DNA from: Neocallimastix lanati (nom. inval.) | Taxonomy: Eukaryota > Neocallimastigomycota > Neocallimastigomycetes > Neocallimastigales > Neocallimastigaceae | Assembly: GCA_016946835.1 (NCBI GenBank) | Contig: JACVTC010000072.1 | Location: 455,001 to 510,000, forward strand | Direction of reading: 5' to 3' | DNA: 55,000 nt | Shown here: piece by piece, positions 26,101 through 44,700 of the stretch | Numbering within the stretch: the first letter of the stretch is position 1 | Layout: every line of letters begins with the position of its first letter | Position numbers and translations under genes: made by a program | The notes under the pieces: model-generated | The model's input: the letters and a program-made list of their open reading frames with translations, nothing else | What the model was told of the DNA's origin: nothing | Databases searched by the model: none

Positions 26101-27495
26101 TATTAATTATTTTGTTTAAAATCTTAGATATTTAAAAATATTTTAGTTGTTACACTTTTAAATTAAAAAAAGATATTAATAATTTAATATATTTTAGGTT
26201 TCCACTTTTAAAATGAAAAAAGTTGCTAACATTTAAAATAATATAATATTTCGGTTATTAGTATTTTTATGTTGATTATATATTACATTGTATATATAGT
26301 ATTTTATGTTTTTTATATATAATGTTTTATATCATATTTTATCTTATAGACAAATATTTGTATATAACCTTAAATTTTGAGGTGTTATATTTGAATGTAA
26401 TTAATTATATTGAAATATTTTCTTTTATTTTACAAACACTTAATTAATATTGAATAAATAATTTTTATATATAAATATATAGATATATCAATTAATTTGT
26501 TTTATTAAATTTTAATTTATGTAATTAAATTTTAAATAAATATAATTATTCATTGTAATTTAAAATTAATAATAATAATAAAATTAAAAGTATACTTAAT
26601 AAGTTATCAACCACAAAATATTTTTTGTTTAAATATTTATTCTATGTAAATAAATAATAAATATATTATTATTAAAACTCAAATATGTATTTTCAAAATT
26701 ATATATTATTGAATCATTGGTTTTATTATAAAGTATTAAAGTATTGAAATTGAAATAAAATGAAGCTAATATTCTTATTATTCCTTTTCTATATTTAATA
26801 TTAATAATTTATTATATTTATATTTTTGAATGAATAGACAAATTTATATTTTTATAATAATATTTTACTTTATATTGAGATAATAATTGATGAAATTATA
26901 CTATTATTTTATAAATTTTTATAATTAACCATTTATTTTACTTACATCCTGTTCGTTATTTTTTCATTAAAAATTATTTATTTCAAGTAGTTTTAGAATA
27001 TATTTCTTTTTTGGAAATATTTATAAAATAAATATAATACTTATTCTCTTTTCACTAAAATACTTCCACTATTTAATAATAACTGAATAAAAAATAAAAA
27101 ATAATAAAAAAAAAACTCTTTTTATTTGATAAATATTAAAAAAAAGTTTTTTATTCTTATTTTTTTTATAAATATTAAAAATAATAGTATTTTATATACA
27201 CTATATTTAATAAAATTTTTTTTTTTTTTTTAAAAAAAAATATTAAAAATTCATTATTATTAATATATTTATTATAATTGGTAACGGTATAAAAAAAATA
27301 ATTTTATTATCTTAATTTGAATAAAGTAAATAAATTATATATCGTTTATTTTTATATTTAAAGTATTCTTTTATATATATATATATTATCAGTTCAGATA
27401 TTATTAATGTAAATACATTATAATTAACAACAACAACAACAATAATAATAATAAAATAAATTGAACCAGAACAAAAAACAAACAAACAAACAAAC

Positions 27496-27526
<31 letters not shown>

Positions 27527-28190
27527 AGATACTAATTATATAAAAGTACTACTACTTCTCTATATTATATATTTATTTATTTATATGATAAATTATAAAA
27601 AATTTATTAAGATTTTAATATGATTTAAAATGTAATTAATTTAGAAGTAGTTAATAAATTAATAAAACATTTGAATTAAGAAGTTTTAATATAACATTAT
27701 TAATAGTTTTTATTTTAATTTATGTTATTTTATTGTTATTTTTACTTTTTTATTTTTATTTTTTATTTTTATATTTATTTTATTTTTTTTATTTTTTATT
27801 TTTTTTATTTTTTTCTTTTTGTAATTTTTTTTTATATAATGAACTAATAAAAAGATTATTATTTCAGTTAATAATTGTGAGATGTAAGTATGGTTAATTA
27901 TTTATCTTTTATTATATATGCATTTATAAAATATAAATAAAAAAAAAAAAAAAAAATAAAAAATAAAAAAGTGTAAAGTATTAATCATTAAAAATATAAA
28001 AATTATCATATTTATTCATGAACTCTTAATTATATATAATCCTAAATATATTATCTATTATATGTATTTTATTTTATTTTATTTTATTTTATTTTTATTT
28101 TTTTTTTTTATTTATTTATTTGTCGATTTACATTTATAGATATTATATATTATGAGATATATAATTATTAAATACTATTTTATTTGTTTA
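26101..28190. other. Intergenic spacer upstream of CHD and downstream of MutY
   Basis: About 2.1 kb of A/T-dominated DNA. The right part contains an A-rich purine run with CAAA repeats (about 27430-27530), TTTTA-rich arrays (27760-27830, 28060-28110) and poly-A/T tracts. It should contain the CHD promoter (26100 upward) and the MutY 3' end. I see no conserved frame, tRNA or defined motif. Confidence 0.7.
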
Positions 28191-31093
<2,903 letters not shown>

Positions 31094-31817
31094 AATGTAC
31101 ACCGATTTTTATTATATAAAATAAGGGGAGATTTTTATAATTTTTATTTTTGTTTTAATTCTTTTTATGTATATAATACTGTTCAAAAAAAAAAAATAAA
31201 AAATAAAAATAAAAATAAAAAAAATAAAATATATTAAAAAAAATAAAAGAAATTTAAAAAAAAATAAAAGAAATTTAAAAAAAAAAAAAAAAAAAAAATT
31301 GAAATTTCAAAATTTTAAATATAATTTAATATTCTATATTTTCTTCACTTTAAATTTATATATCATTACTTTTCTATTCAGATATTTTTTTTTTTCGAAA
31401 CTATATTATTTATTTTTTAAAATATAAATTATAAAAAAAGTTATTTTATTATATAAAAAATTTTTACTCGACTAACCATAAATTATATAACTTATCACGT
31501 GAATTTTTGTATTTTTTTTATTATCAGAACAATAGAAATTAAAAAATAAAATTCTATTTCTTTTTGTTTTATTAATAATTATCGAAATTATTCAGAAATG
31601 TAAAATAAAATAATATTATTTTAAATATTTAAATTTTTAAATTAAATTTTATAATATTTATATTATGAAGATTTATTAGTATTATTTATTATATATATAT
31701 ATATTTATTCATAAATATATTGTAATTCGATAATATTTTATATAATAATTTTATGTCTACTTAATTTCTAAATAGATAAAAGAATAAGAGAAGAAAAAAT
31801 AAAATATACTATAAAAT
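31094..31817. promoter_or_regulatory. Divergent MutY/MED6 promoter region, with one CACGTG site
   Basis: 724 nt between the divergent starts of MutY (-) and MED6 (+). It is almost all A/T. A short higher-complexity patch at about 31466-31502 holds a perfect E-box palindrome CACGTG at 31496-31501, the classic bHLH (Cbf1/USF-type) site. Shared regulation is inference only; a single 6-mer can occur by chance, although that is less likely in DNA this AT-rich. Confidence 0.35.
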
Positions 31818-33770
<1,953 letters not shown>

Positions 33771-34140
33771 ATATTATTTAAGTAATGAAATTAGTATACC
33801 ATTAATAATAATAGAATTTTTATTAAAACTATTAAATTCATAAATATTTTTTTTTCAAATATAATATAAATAAGCATGTTATATATATATATATTTTATC
33901 TATTTATATAGTATTTTTTTAATATTATTTATTTGATAATTGTATTTTATAATAATCAGTTGTTTTTTGTAATAAAATCATAACATTATATAAAAAAAAA
34001 ATAAAAATTAAATAAAAATTATAATAAAATTTTTTTTAAATTTATTTTTTAATATATATATATATTTTTTTTTTCAAATGAATAAGGAAATACATGTAAT
34101 AATAATTACATATAATTTTTATTATTACTATTACTATTAC

Positions 34141-34217
<77 letters not shown>

Positions 34218-34535
34218 TTTTTTTTGTTTGTAATTTTAATTTGAAGAACTAATGTATAATTAATATTATTTAAACTTTATAAAGTTTTTTTTTTGGTTAA
34301 TATTTTGAAAAAACAATAAAAAAAAAATAAAAGTTTAATAAATAATAATATATTTTATCTTAAAAAATAAAAAATAAAAAATTATTATGTTTTGTAAATT
34401 AATTTCGAATCTATTTTATATAATTATTTTTATCCAATTTTTATTTTATTTTAGTTTAGTTTTATGAATTTTTGAAGATTGATGAAGAAAAAAGACTAGG
34501 TTAAATATAAGTTAAAATAATATTATAATAAAATA
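33771..34535. other. Intergenic spacer between MED6 and the ASH-protein gene, with (ATT)n array
   Basis: About 765 nt, A/T-rich. A CTATT/ATT array lies at about 34125-34211. It holds the MED6 3' end and presumably the promoter of the downstream gene. No defined element was recognised. Confidence 0.7.
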
Positions 34536-37500
34536 ATGGTCTTTTTTAGTTTAAAAAAGAAAGAGGTCGATCTGACCAAAGATATAGTAAATATTTATTA
34601 ATTTTTAATATATAATATTTAAAGAAATTTTTTCATTTTCAGAATACTCAATATAATATTTTTAATGATTATTTTGTTTCAGCTAAATATAAATATAGAA
34701 AATTATAATAAAGTTTGGAATCAAATTCTAAAATATTTAAAATCAAATGAATCTACAACTCGTTATTACGCATTAAATTTTATTGTTAAAATAAAGGAAA
34801 ATTTATCAAGAATACTAGATGATCAATATATTGCACAATCATTATTTAAAACAATATATTCAATATCAGTTGCTGATGAAGTAAATTAAAATAATTTATT
34901 GTAGTTATCAATTTCTCATTAAAATATATATATATATATTAACAATAATTATAAAAATATTTTTTAATGTATTTTTAATAATTACATTTAGAATGAAGAA
35001 TTAAGAGATTTAGCTCTTTTTTTATTACCATTATGCATTGATTATGAGGTAACAGATCAATTTAAAGAATTAGTATTTAAAAAAATTATAACTGAATTTA
35101 CAAAATACTTTCCTAAAGATTATACTGATGAAAAAGAAGTTCAAAAATTTATAAATAAAATATCAATACCTGAAGTAATACAATTGGAAAAATATATTTA
35201 TCTTTTAAGAAATTTTTCAAATCTGTTTCGTTTTCCACAAGCAAAACATCATCAATTTCAAGCCTATGTTGATCAATTATTTTCAACTTTATTAAATCAA
35301 AATATTAATATTTATATTCAATCTGAAGTATTTTATAATATTTATATGAATTATTCTATAACTAATGGAAATAGATTACGATTTGAAAAATATTTAAGAA
35401 ATCCCATAATTGAATTAGGAGAAAATATTAAAACTTTAAATTATTTATATAATGATATTAATTCAAATGAAAATCTTAATACTGAGGAAATGACATCTGA
35501 GAGTAGTTTAAATCAACTTTCCAAAACGCCTCCAGAAATTAAATATTGGAAAACTCAATATTATGCTATATGGAATGTTTGGTATATGAAGCCAACAAAT
35601 AATGAAATACTTTTATATGATAGTTCCAAATTAAAAACAGCAGGATATGCATTGAAAAGAAAAGAACAATTATATAAATATGTAAGTCAAAATAGTGATG
35701 GATCTTTAGAAGCAAAACTTCAAATTGAATTACCATATAATTTAAATACTCAACCGTCTTTGCTCTATTTTACTAATAAAAAGGATGAAATTAATTTAAA
35801 AGCTATTCACGGAAGTAAAGGTATTCAAATATATATATATTTTAAATATTTTATTAAATATAAATTTATATATTTAAAGAATATATTTATAATGCTCTTT
35901 TATTTAATATTATTCATTATTATTATGCTATTATTATAAAATAATTTTAAATTTGTATAAACTATTATTTTATGAAAAATATTTTTTAATTATTATTGAT
36001 ATCATATAATTTTAATTAATATTAATTAATTAAAGAATTTGATGATAAAATATTGGAAAATAATATGTTACAAGAAATTAATGATTCACTTGAAAAAGAG
36101 AATGAAAATATAATTTTTAAACCAGTTCATCTTAAGGCTAATGAAGTTTATGTATTAGAAATTGAAATTGCAAATAAAACAATAATATTTGATAAATTTC
36201 CTTTTGTAAAAAAGTTTAATATAAAAAATAAATCATTTAATAAGGTTATATTTCAATTTCAAGTATATCCATTTGAGGTTTTCAAAGTGGAACCAAGTTA
36301 TGGTGAATTATTACCTAAAAAAAAAGTACAGATTTCAATTAAATTCGTAAATACTAATAAATCATACAATAGTAGTAGTAACATTCATGGATTTTTAAAA
36401 TTAAGAACAATACGAGGTTACCCAATTGAAAGGTAAATATAAATAAAAATATCATATATTAATACTTAATATTTAGTTTTAATATTGCTTAAAAATTATT
36501 TTTATTTTAAAAAAAAAATTATTATATATAATAAACAAATAATAAATTTTTTTTTCATGAATAAAGAATTAATTTAATTGGAGTATCATTGCCAAGTATT
36601 AAAGTAAATACAAAAAATTTAAATTTTGGAATAGTACCTCCAAATATCGAACGAATGAATTTTTTTGTTATTAAAAATTTAAAAAGAGAATTAAACATTT
36701 GTAATATATTTATCTTAGAAAAAACATATAGTTCATTGTTTATAATATCTGAAAAGCATGCAATAATTGAAAAAATGGATAAAAAAATAATAACAATAAA
36801 ATTTTGTTCACCAAATATTGATAAATTTAATTGCAAGTGTGCTGTTACTACAAATTTGGGTGAAATATATATAATAAATATAAAAGCAATTTGTGGATAC
36901 AGTATTATTGTGGATAAAAAAATTAATTTTGGACCAACGGATATATATTATAATAATGCAAGTAAACAAATAACATTAGAAAGTGAAGATCCTATATATC
37001 CAATTTCTCTTCCTTTACTTCCTTCAACAAAAGAACTGATAATTAATAATAATGAACAAGTTGTATTATATCCAAAAGAAAGAAAACAAATTAAAGTTGA
37101 CTTTAATTCATTAATTACTGGAGCAAGAAGCGAATATATTAGTATTAATAATTCATTATCAGATGTAAAAGAAATTGCAGTTAATGCCTATTCTGGTCCT
37201 ATTATTTTAATTCCAATTTATGATGAAATTGGTTTTCCTATTACTTTTCCATATACAGCAGTTACAGTTAAAATACCATTAATTAATGTTATTAATGAAA
37301 AGGTTAAATGTTTAATTACCCTTCCAATAAATACACCATTTAACATATCCCCAAATGATAATGAATCAGAAGTTCTTCCATATATAAATAATAATAAAAA
37401 TTGTAAGTTTCTTTATTTAGAAATTAAAGAAAAAGCTACAACATTTATTAAAATTACTTATTGTGCATGGACTCAAGGTCTTTTTAGAGTAAATTTAAAT

Positions 37501-38684
37501 TTTACGTTAGATTCACCGCATAAATTAAATTTATATAATATATGTTTAACTGGATGCTGTGTAGTAAAGTCAAAAAAAAGCTATGATCAAAATAAATTAG
37601 CAAGAATAAGAAACTTTTTCAGTAATAAATATGATTGTCCAACATTTAAAGGAACAGAACCTGAAGATATTGAATCAATGTATAAAAACAATATATCAAA
37701 AATCCTATATATGCCAAGTCAATTTTCTGTATTATCTAAAAAAATATTTTCTAATAAAAATGATGATTTAATAAAAGATGAAAATTTTAAAAAGTTATTA
37801 TTGGATAATAATAATAGCTCGTCAAATATAAACCTAAAAAAGTATTTAAGAAATAATGGGATTAGAGTTTTTTATAAAAATAGTACAAAACAAATTGTTC
37901 CAAACTATTATGTAAAGGAAGATATTAATTATGAAAATAATATTTATAATGATTTTGAAGAAGAAGATGATGACGATGAAGATGATAATGATGAAAAACC
38001 GAAACATTTTTTTTCAGCAAAATTATATAATAATATCCTAATATTAAAGAATAAAAGTGAAACTGATCAACCATATCATATATTTATATCAGGTCCTTTT
38101 ATAACAGATATTCCATTAGATAATGTTTTAAAAAGTTATTCTTATGTGTATATCCCATTATATATAGATTATAGTAAATTTACAAATTTAATTTGTAAAG
38201 AAAACTTTTATTTTACTTGTTACGGACATATTACAATTATGGATGAATACGGTTATTCACTTGGTTCAATTCATACTTTATTGCAGGGACTTAATAATAC
38301 TATGATAGATTATGAAGTTGGTAAAGTACCCTTTACTCCTACTACTATTGATTTTCCTAAATGTGAACAACATCAAATGGTTAAAAAAACTATTTATCTT
38401 AGAAATAAAACTAATTATACCATTGAGTATGATATTGAATTAACCAATACTGACCAAATAATTTATAATATTAATAATCCTACAGTATCTAATGAAAACA
38501 AAAAAATGAAAAATGAAAATAATAGTAATAATGATATAAATGATAATAAAAATGAAGATAATAATGATGGTAATAACAATGATGATCATGATATTAATTA
38601 TAGTAGAAATAATAATAATAATGGTAGTAATAATATTGATAATAATAATGATGATGATAATAATAATGATGGTAATATTAATAA

Positions 38685-38758
<74 letters not shown>

Positions 38759-41700
38759 TTAATATTAATATTAATATTAATATTAATAATAATAATACTA
38801 ATAATATGAATGATATTGAAAATATAGAGAATAGCGAAGAAAACAGTGAAATTAATGATGGAATTGATGGTACTACTAATATTAAAAATAGTAATGAAAA
38901 AAATAATGAAAAAGATGATATATTTAAATTAAATAGAATAAATATTAGAAAAACTATTAAACCATTTGAAATTGTTCCATTAGAAATTTCATGTTTAAGT
39001 AGTACAATTGGAATATTTAAAGCAATGCTTAGAATTAATTATAATTCACCAAATATTTTTAAGAATACCTTTTTTTCCGATAAAACAAATGATGAAGAAT
39101 ATTATAACCTTTATAAAGAAATATCGAAAAGAGAATTAAATGATATACATTTTATTGGTCCAACTATTATGTTTTCATGCGAAGTCGGTAAATCAGATCT
39201 TCAAATATCAAAAAATTTATTATATTATGGAGATGTTATCATTGGAGATTCAAGAAAAAAAAATCTATGTATTAATAATAATGGTATTCCAACTGATTAT
39301 TATTACTTTTCCCTATCTCCATATTATGTAAAGAATGAAAAGTCATATTTAAATGTACAAGAAAAAAGCATTGATATAATTACATTTGAAGGGAAACAAC
39401 AAGGCACATTTAATAGTTATGTAATATTAAAATACGAAAATATTTTAAATTTTGTGCCTGTTTCAGCTTTTTGTGGAAAAATGAAATTAACGACAAATAT
39501 TGGAAATTTAATTAGAAATTCAGATTCATCAGAATATAAAGATAATTATTTTAAATATTCCGATTTAGCACTTGATTATAATTATATTGAAGTTTCTAAG
39601 AATAAAAGTATGGAATTTACAATTTATAATAAAGGAACAATTGATATTTTATTGTCTGATATAATATCATCTAATGATAATATTATTACATGGTATTTTA
39701 AAGAAGATAAACAAGAAAATAGAAGTTTTCTTTTTAATTCAAAACTATTGTTAGATAATAATAAATTACTTAATAAAGATGAATTTTATAATAAAGAAGA
39801 AATAGATTGGGATGAAATATTATATATAATGGAACGACATAATACTAAGTCAAATAATTTTATTAAAAATAAAGAAAATAATAATAAATCAAAATTTCCA
39901 ATAATGATATTACCAAATGAATCAATTAAATTGGTTATAACTGCATGGGGATATAAAGAGGTTTATAAAATTAAAAAAATTTACTATTTATCAAAAAAAT
40001 AAAATAAAAAAAATAAAATAAATAAATAAATAAATTAATAAAATAATTACTAAAATTTATTTTATAAAAATATTAAATTAAAATAATTAGGGAAAATTCA
40101 ATGAAAATCTTAATTTCATTATTGATATAGGCAATAATTGTGAAAAATATACATTATATTTAAAAGGAGTTATCTCTAAGACATTATCAATAAAAAATAA
40201 AAATATTGAATTTGGAATTGTTCAAGTTAATAAAGCCAGTAATGTAAGCTTTAAATATGATGAATCTTTTTTTATTAAAATAATAATAATAATATTAATA
40301 ATAAAATATTAATTTTTATTATTACATTTATTTATCTTATTTTTTTTCATTTTTTCTTTAGTATGAAGAAATTTCATTTATTAATGACTCAAAGTTTTCT
40401 GTTAAATGGTGGATAGAGTTTATTGAAACTAAATATAATGTATTAAATACTCAAAAAAGAAAGGAAAATAAATCGACTTATTCTTCTCTTGTTCATCCAT
40501 TTTCAGTTTTCCCAGAAAAGGGAGAAATTGGTTCAAAAAAATTACAAATAATTGAAGTTAAATTTATGCCAAATATTCCTCAATGTGATATAGAAACAAG
40601 GGCAGTTATACGAACTAATCTTTTTAATGAAATACCATTAAGATTCCATGGAATAGGTGGATCAGTCATTTTGAAAGCATCTGTTAGTATTGTAGAATTT
40701 GGACCTTGTGCAGTTGGTTCTAAACAAGTAGTACCTATAACAATAAAAAATGAAGGTATTTCATATTCAAGATTTACAACAGAATGTACTAATAAATGCT
40801 TTAAAGCCGATCCAGAATTTGGAACAATAAAAAATGGTGAATCATATATAATAAAATTATATTATATTCCAGAAATATCAAAAAAAATCAATAAAGGATT
40901 CTTTAAATTGATACCTTCAAACTCTTCAACTAAAAATGTTATTATTATACCATTAATTGGAATTAGTGGAAGTCCAGATATTGTAATTAGTAAAAATTTA
41001 ATTAATTTTGGCTATACATTATTGAGAGGGAAAAATGTTAAAGCACTAGTAATTAAAAATAAAGGAAATGTTACTGGTATATTGGATTTTAAATCTAAAC
41101 ATCCATCAATATCAATTGAAGAAGCTGATAATACAGATCGTATAGTAATTGAACCTAAATCTAAAAAGAAAATTCATTTTGTGTATATTCCTGTGAGAAT
41201 GGAAATGTTAAATACGTATGGTGTTTTTTCATATTTAAATTACAAATCTGATAACATTTTAATTAATTTTAAAGCAGTTGTGTGTCAACCTAAATTAACA
41301 ATTGAGCCACCAGATTTCTATAATATACTTGATTTTGGTATATGTCATGTTAATAAAACTTATGAAAAGACATTTACAATTTCAAATGAAGGAACAATTG
41401 ATCTTAAATATAGTATAAAATTTGATTATGAAAAAATATCAAATAGTGATAATGGAAATGATTCAGATGATATGGATTCAGATGATACAAATTCAGATAA
41501 TGAAGATTTAATCAATAAAGATAATGAAAAAATGAAGGAACTTTTACATGATGGTAATGAAACAATAGTAAATATTGTTGAAGATACTGTGAAAAATAGT
41601 CAAAATGAAGAAGAAAGGGAATCTATTGATTGTCCATTCACTTTTATTAATAATGAAAATAATTTACCTATGGGTAAAAAAGTTCTTGTTACATTAAAAT

Positions 41701-44700
41701 TTCAGCCAAAAACTAACAAAAAATATACTTTTAATTATTCACTATATTATGGCTTTCAACCAATTTGTGGTTCAGCTATTGGTATAGGAGGTATTGGAAA
41801 AATTAACTTTTTCCCAAAAGTTAACTTCATTAATTTTGGTTTATGTAGAATAAATAAAGAAACAGTTAAAAAGGTTTATGTTAAAAATTTAGGAAATATT
41901 ACTGAAAAATTTATTATTAGACCAGTACTTCCTGACATTCCATTAGATGAACTTTATAAGAAAGATATTGAATCATTAAATGATTTTGAACAATCAGAAT
42001 ATTTCGAAGAAGAGACTAGTAATAGAATGAAAAAACAAAAAGATATTCAAACTTCGGAAAATCCAAAAATCAATTTATGGCAATGGGAAAGTTATTTAGA
42101 AAACAATGGATTAAAATTGTTAAATTATGACGGTATTTGTAAACCAAATGAAGAAAAAGCTATTGATTTTATCTATAATCCTTCAAAAAATGAGGCATTA
42201 AATACTTCATTTATATTATATACAAAATGGAAAAAAAATGAAATACATATTGTAGGAAAAAGTGGAAAATCAGAATTAAAACTCTATGATATAAATGACC
42301 AAGAAATTTCAATAAAAAAAGGAATAAAATTTGGAATGAAATCTGTTAATACCTTAAATAAAATTAATATTAAAATAAAAAATATAGGTGATTTTGGTGT
42401 TGATTTTATGATTAATAAATCTATAAAAAGTATTTTTGAAGTTCATCCTGAAACTGGTTTTATTCCTCCCAATAGTTCTTTAGTATTAACTATTTCATAT
42501 TTACCAAAAGAAGAAAATGTATTTAAATGGATATTAAATATTATTTGGAGTGATGGTATTATTTCAGTTCCAGTTAGTGCTAAAAGTGGAACAGGAAATT
42601 TAGATATTGTTTTTCCTGATAGTTTCGATGGTAATATGACTGTGACTAAAGAAAAAAATAAAAATGAAAATAATAGTTATATTATGAATTTCAGTCCTAT
42701 TCCATTAGAATCTTATACTATTAAAAAATTCTTTATTTATAATAATGGTATAGTAAGCGTTGATACTGAATTTAAAGTAACAGGTGACTCCTTTTTGATT
42801 GCAATATCCTCAGATTTATTAAAATTTAATATAAATTCTGTAGGAGGAGCTGAAATAGATAAAAAAAATTCTCCATCTATTTCAAAACCAGAATGGAATA
42901 AAGAATTAAAAGTAAATATTCCACCCCGTTATTATATTGAAATATCATGTAGATACTATGCGAAATCTGAATTTATTTCAAAAGAAAAAATATTTATTAA
43001 TTCTTCATGTTTCTATGGTAAAATCACTGTCATTGCAAGAGGTGGAAATATTGAATTGAGTCATACTGGAACACTAGATTTTAATGATATTAATGCGAAG
43101 TATAGTTATTCAAAAAATATTACTCTAAGGAATACAGGAAGTATTGATACAAAACTTTCCTTTAAATGGACAATGTCAAGTCATAAACATTACAAAATTG
43201 TAACACCTGGAAAAATAAATTTCATTAATTTATATGATAATGATGATCCAAGATCAGAAATATTTAAAAATTATTTAATTGTAAAAAGTAAAATTACCAG
43301 TAATAGTAAAGAAATTCAAATGCAATTATTAAATGAAAACAAAATGTATAGTGATTTTTCAAAAAATACAAAGTACTATTGGGAATTAATAAGATTAAAC
43401 ATTCTTCCAAAATATTTTGATTATGATTCTAATAAATTAATTCAATATATTGAAAAACTTGAAAATGTAAATATATTTAAGAATTTTATAAATAATTTCA
43501 AAAAAACAATAGATTTAATTGAAAAATATAGATTTAAAAGAAAAAAGAATTTATATAAATTAATTGAGACCAAACCAATTACAAGTCAATCATTATCCAA
43601 TATACAGTCTTATATGAGAGTTATACCTGAAGAATGTACATTAAAAGCAAACCAAAGTATGAGTCTTCATGTAGATTTAAATTTAGAACATGAAATGGAT
43701 TATATTGCTACCCTTCATTGTATCTCAAACTTTAGCTCTGTTAATGAATATCTCATTCCTTTAATTGCCACTCCAAAACAAATATATGTTTTATGTGACA
43801 TGAATAAAATTGATTTTAAAACACAAGCCATTGGTGAAACTGATGTAATAACAAAAGAATTTACCAACGTTGGTAGTAAAGATATTTCATTCACAATCGA
43901 TTCAAATAATGAAGGTTTAAAAATCATTCCTAATGAAGGTATATTAGCCAAAGGTGAAACAATTACTGTAAAATTCATTTTCCAACCTGTTTCTGAACAT
44001 ATTCAAACATTCCCAATATTATTTAAACCAGAAAATTCTCAACCCATTCGTCTTCAATTTTATGGAGCAGGAGGATATGCTCAAATGTCCCTTAAAAATG
44101 GATCAACATATGAATTTGGTAATTGTGTTATTGGTAAAAAACTTGATGTTTATTTGCCAATTGAGAATAAAGGAACAGCAGTTTTGAAAATTAATAGTGT
44201 AATTCTATATTCTAGTGGTTCATTTACTGAAGGACCAAATTGGCCAGTAGATAGAGTAAATATTCAACCAAAAACAATCTATAAGTTGCCATTAATATTT
44301 AAACCCGATAATGAACAGCCTCCACCAGCCACGGTTTCAATTATTACACCTCTGGAAAATTATGAAATTAATATAACTGGAGTAGGAAAAGATGCTATGA
44401 TTATTATTTCAAATTTATATTTAGAATTCAATGATTGTATTATTGGAAATCAATATGAACAACAAGTTTCATTTAGAAATACTGGTGATGTAAACTATCA
44501 AATAAAAATGGAATTAAAAGACCTTATACCTGGAATAAAATTCATCCCTGATAATTTTACAATTCCACCCTATAGTACATATGAAGTCACTATTCAATTT
44601 AAACCAACAGTTGAAATAAATAAAGATATATTTGTCGACGTTAACTCACCATATTCTAAAAATCAAATTAGATTAAAAATTCATTCAGGTTACGTAAAAT

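Noticed and set aside
34665-34889. Separate small gene starting at the ATG at 34665
   Set aside because: That ATG lies in an intron; the coding part starts after the AG at 34681-34682 and joins in frame with exons on both sides of the ASH-protein gene.
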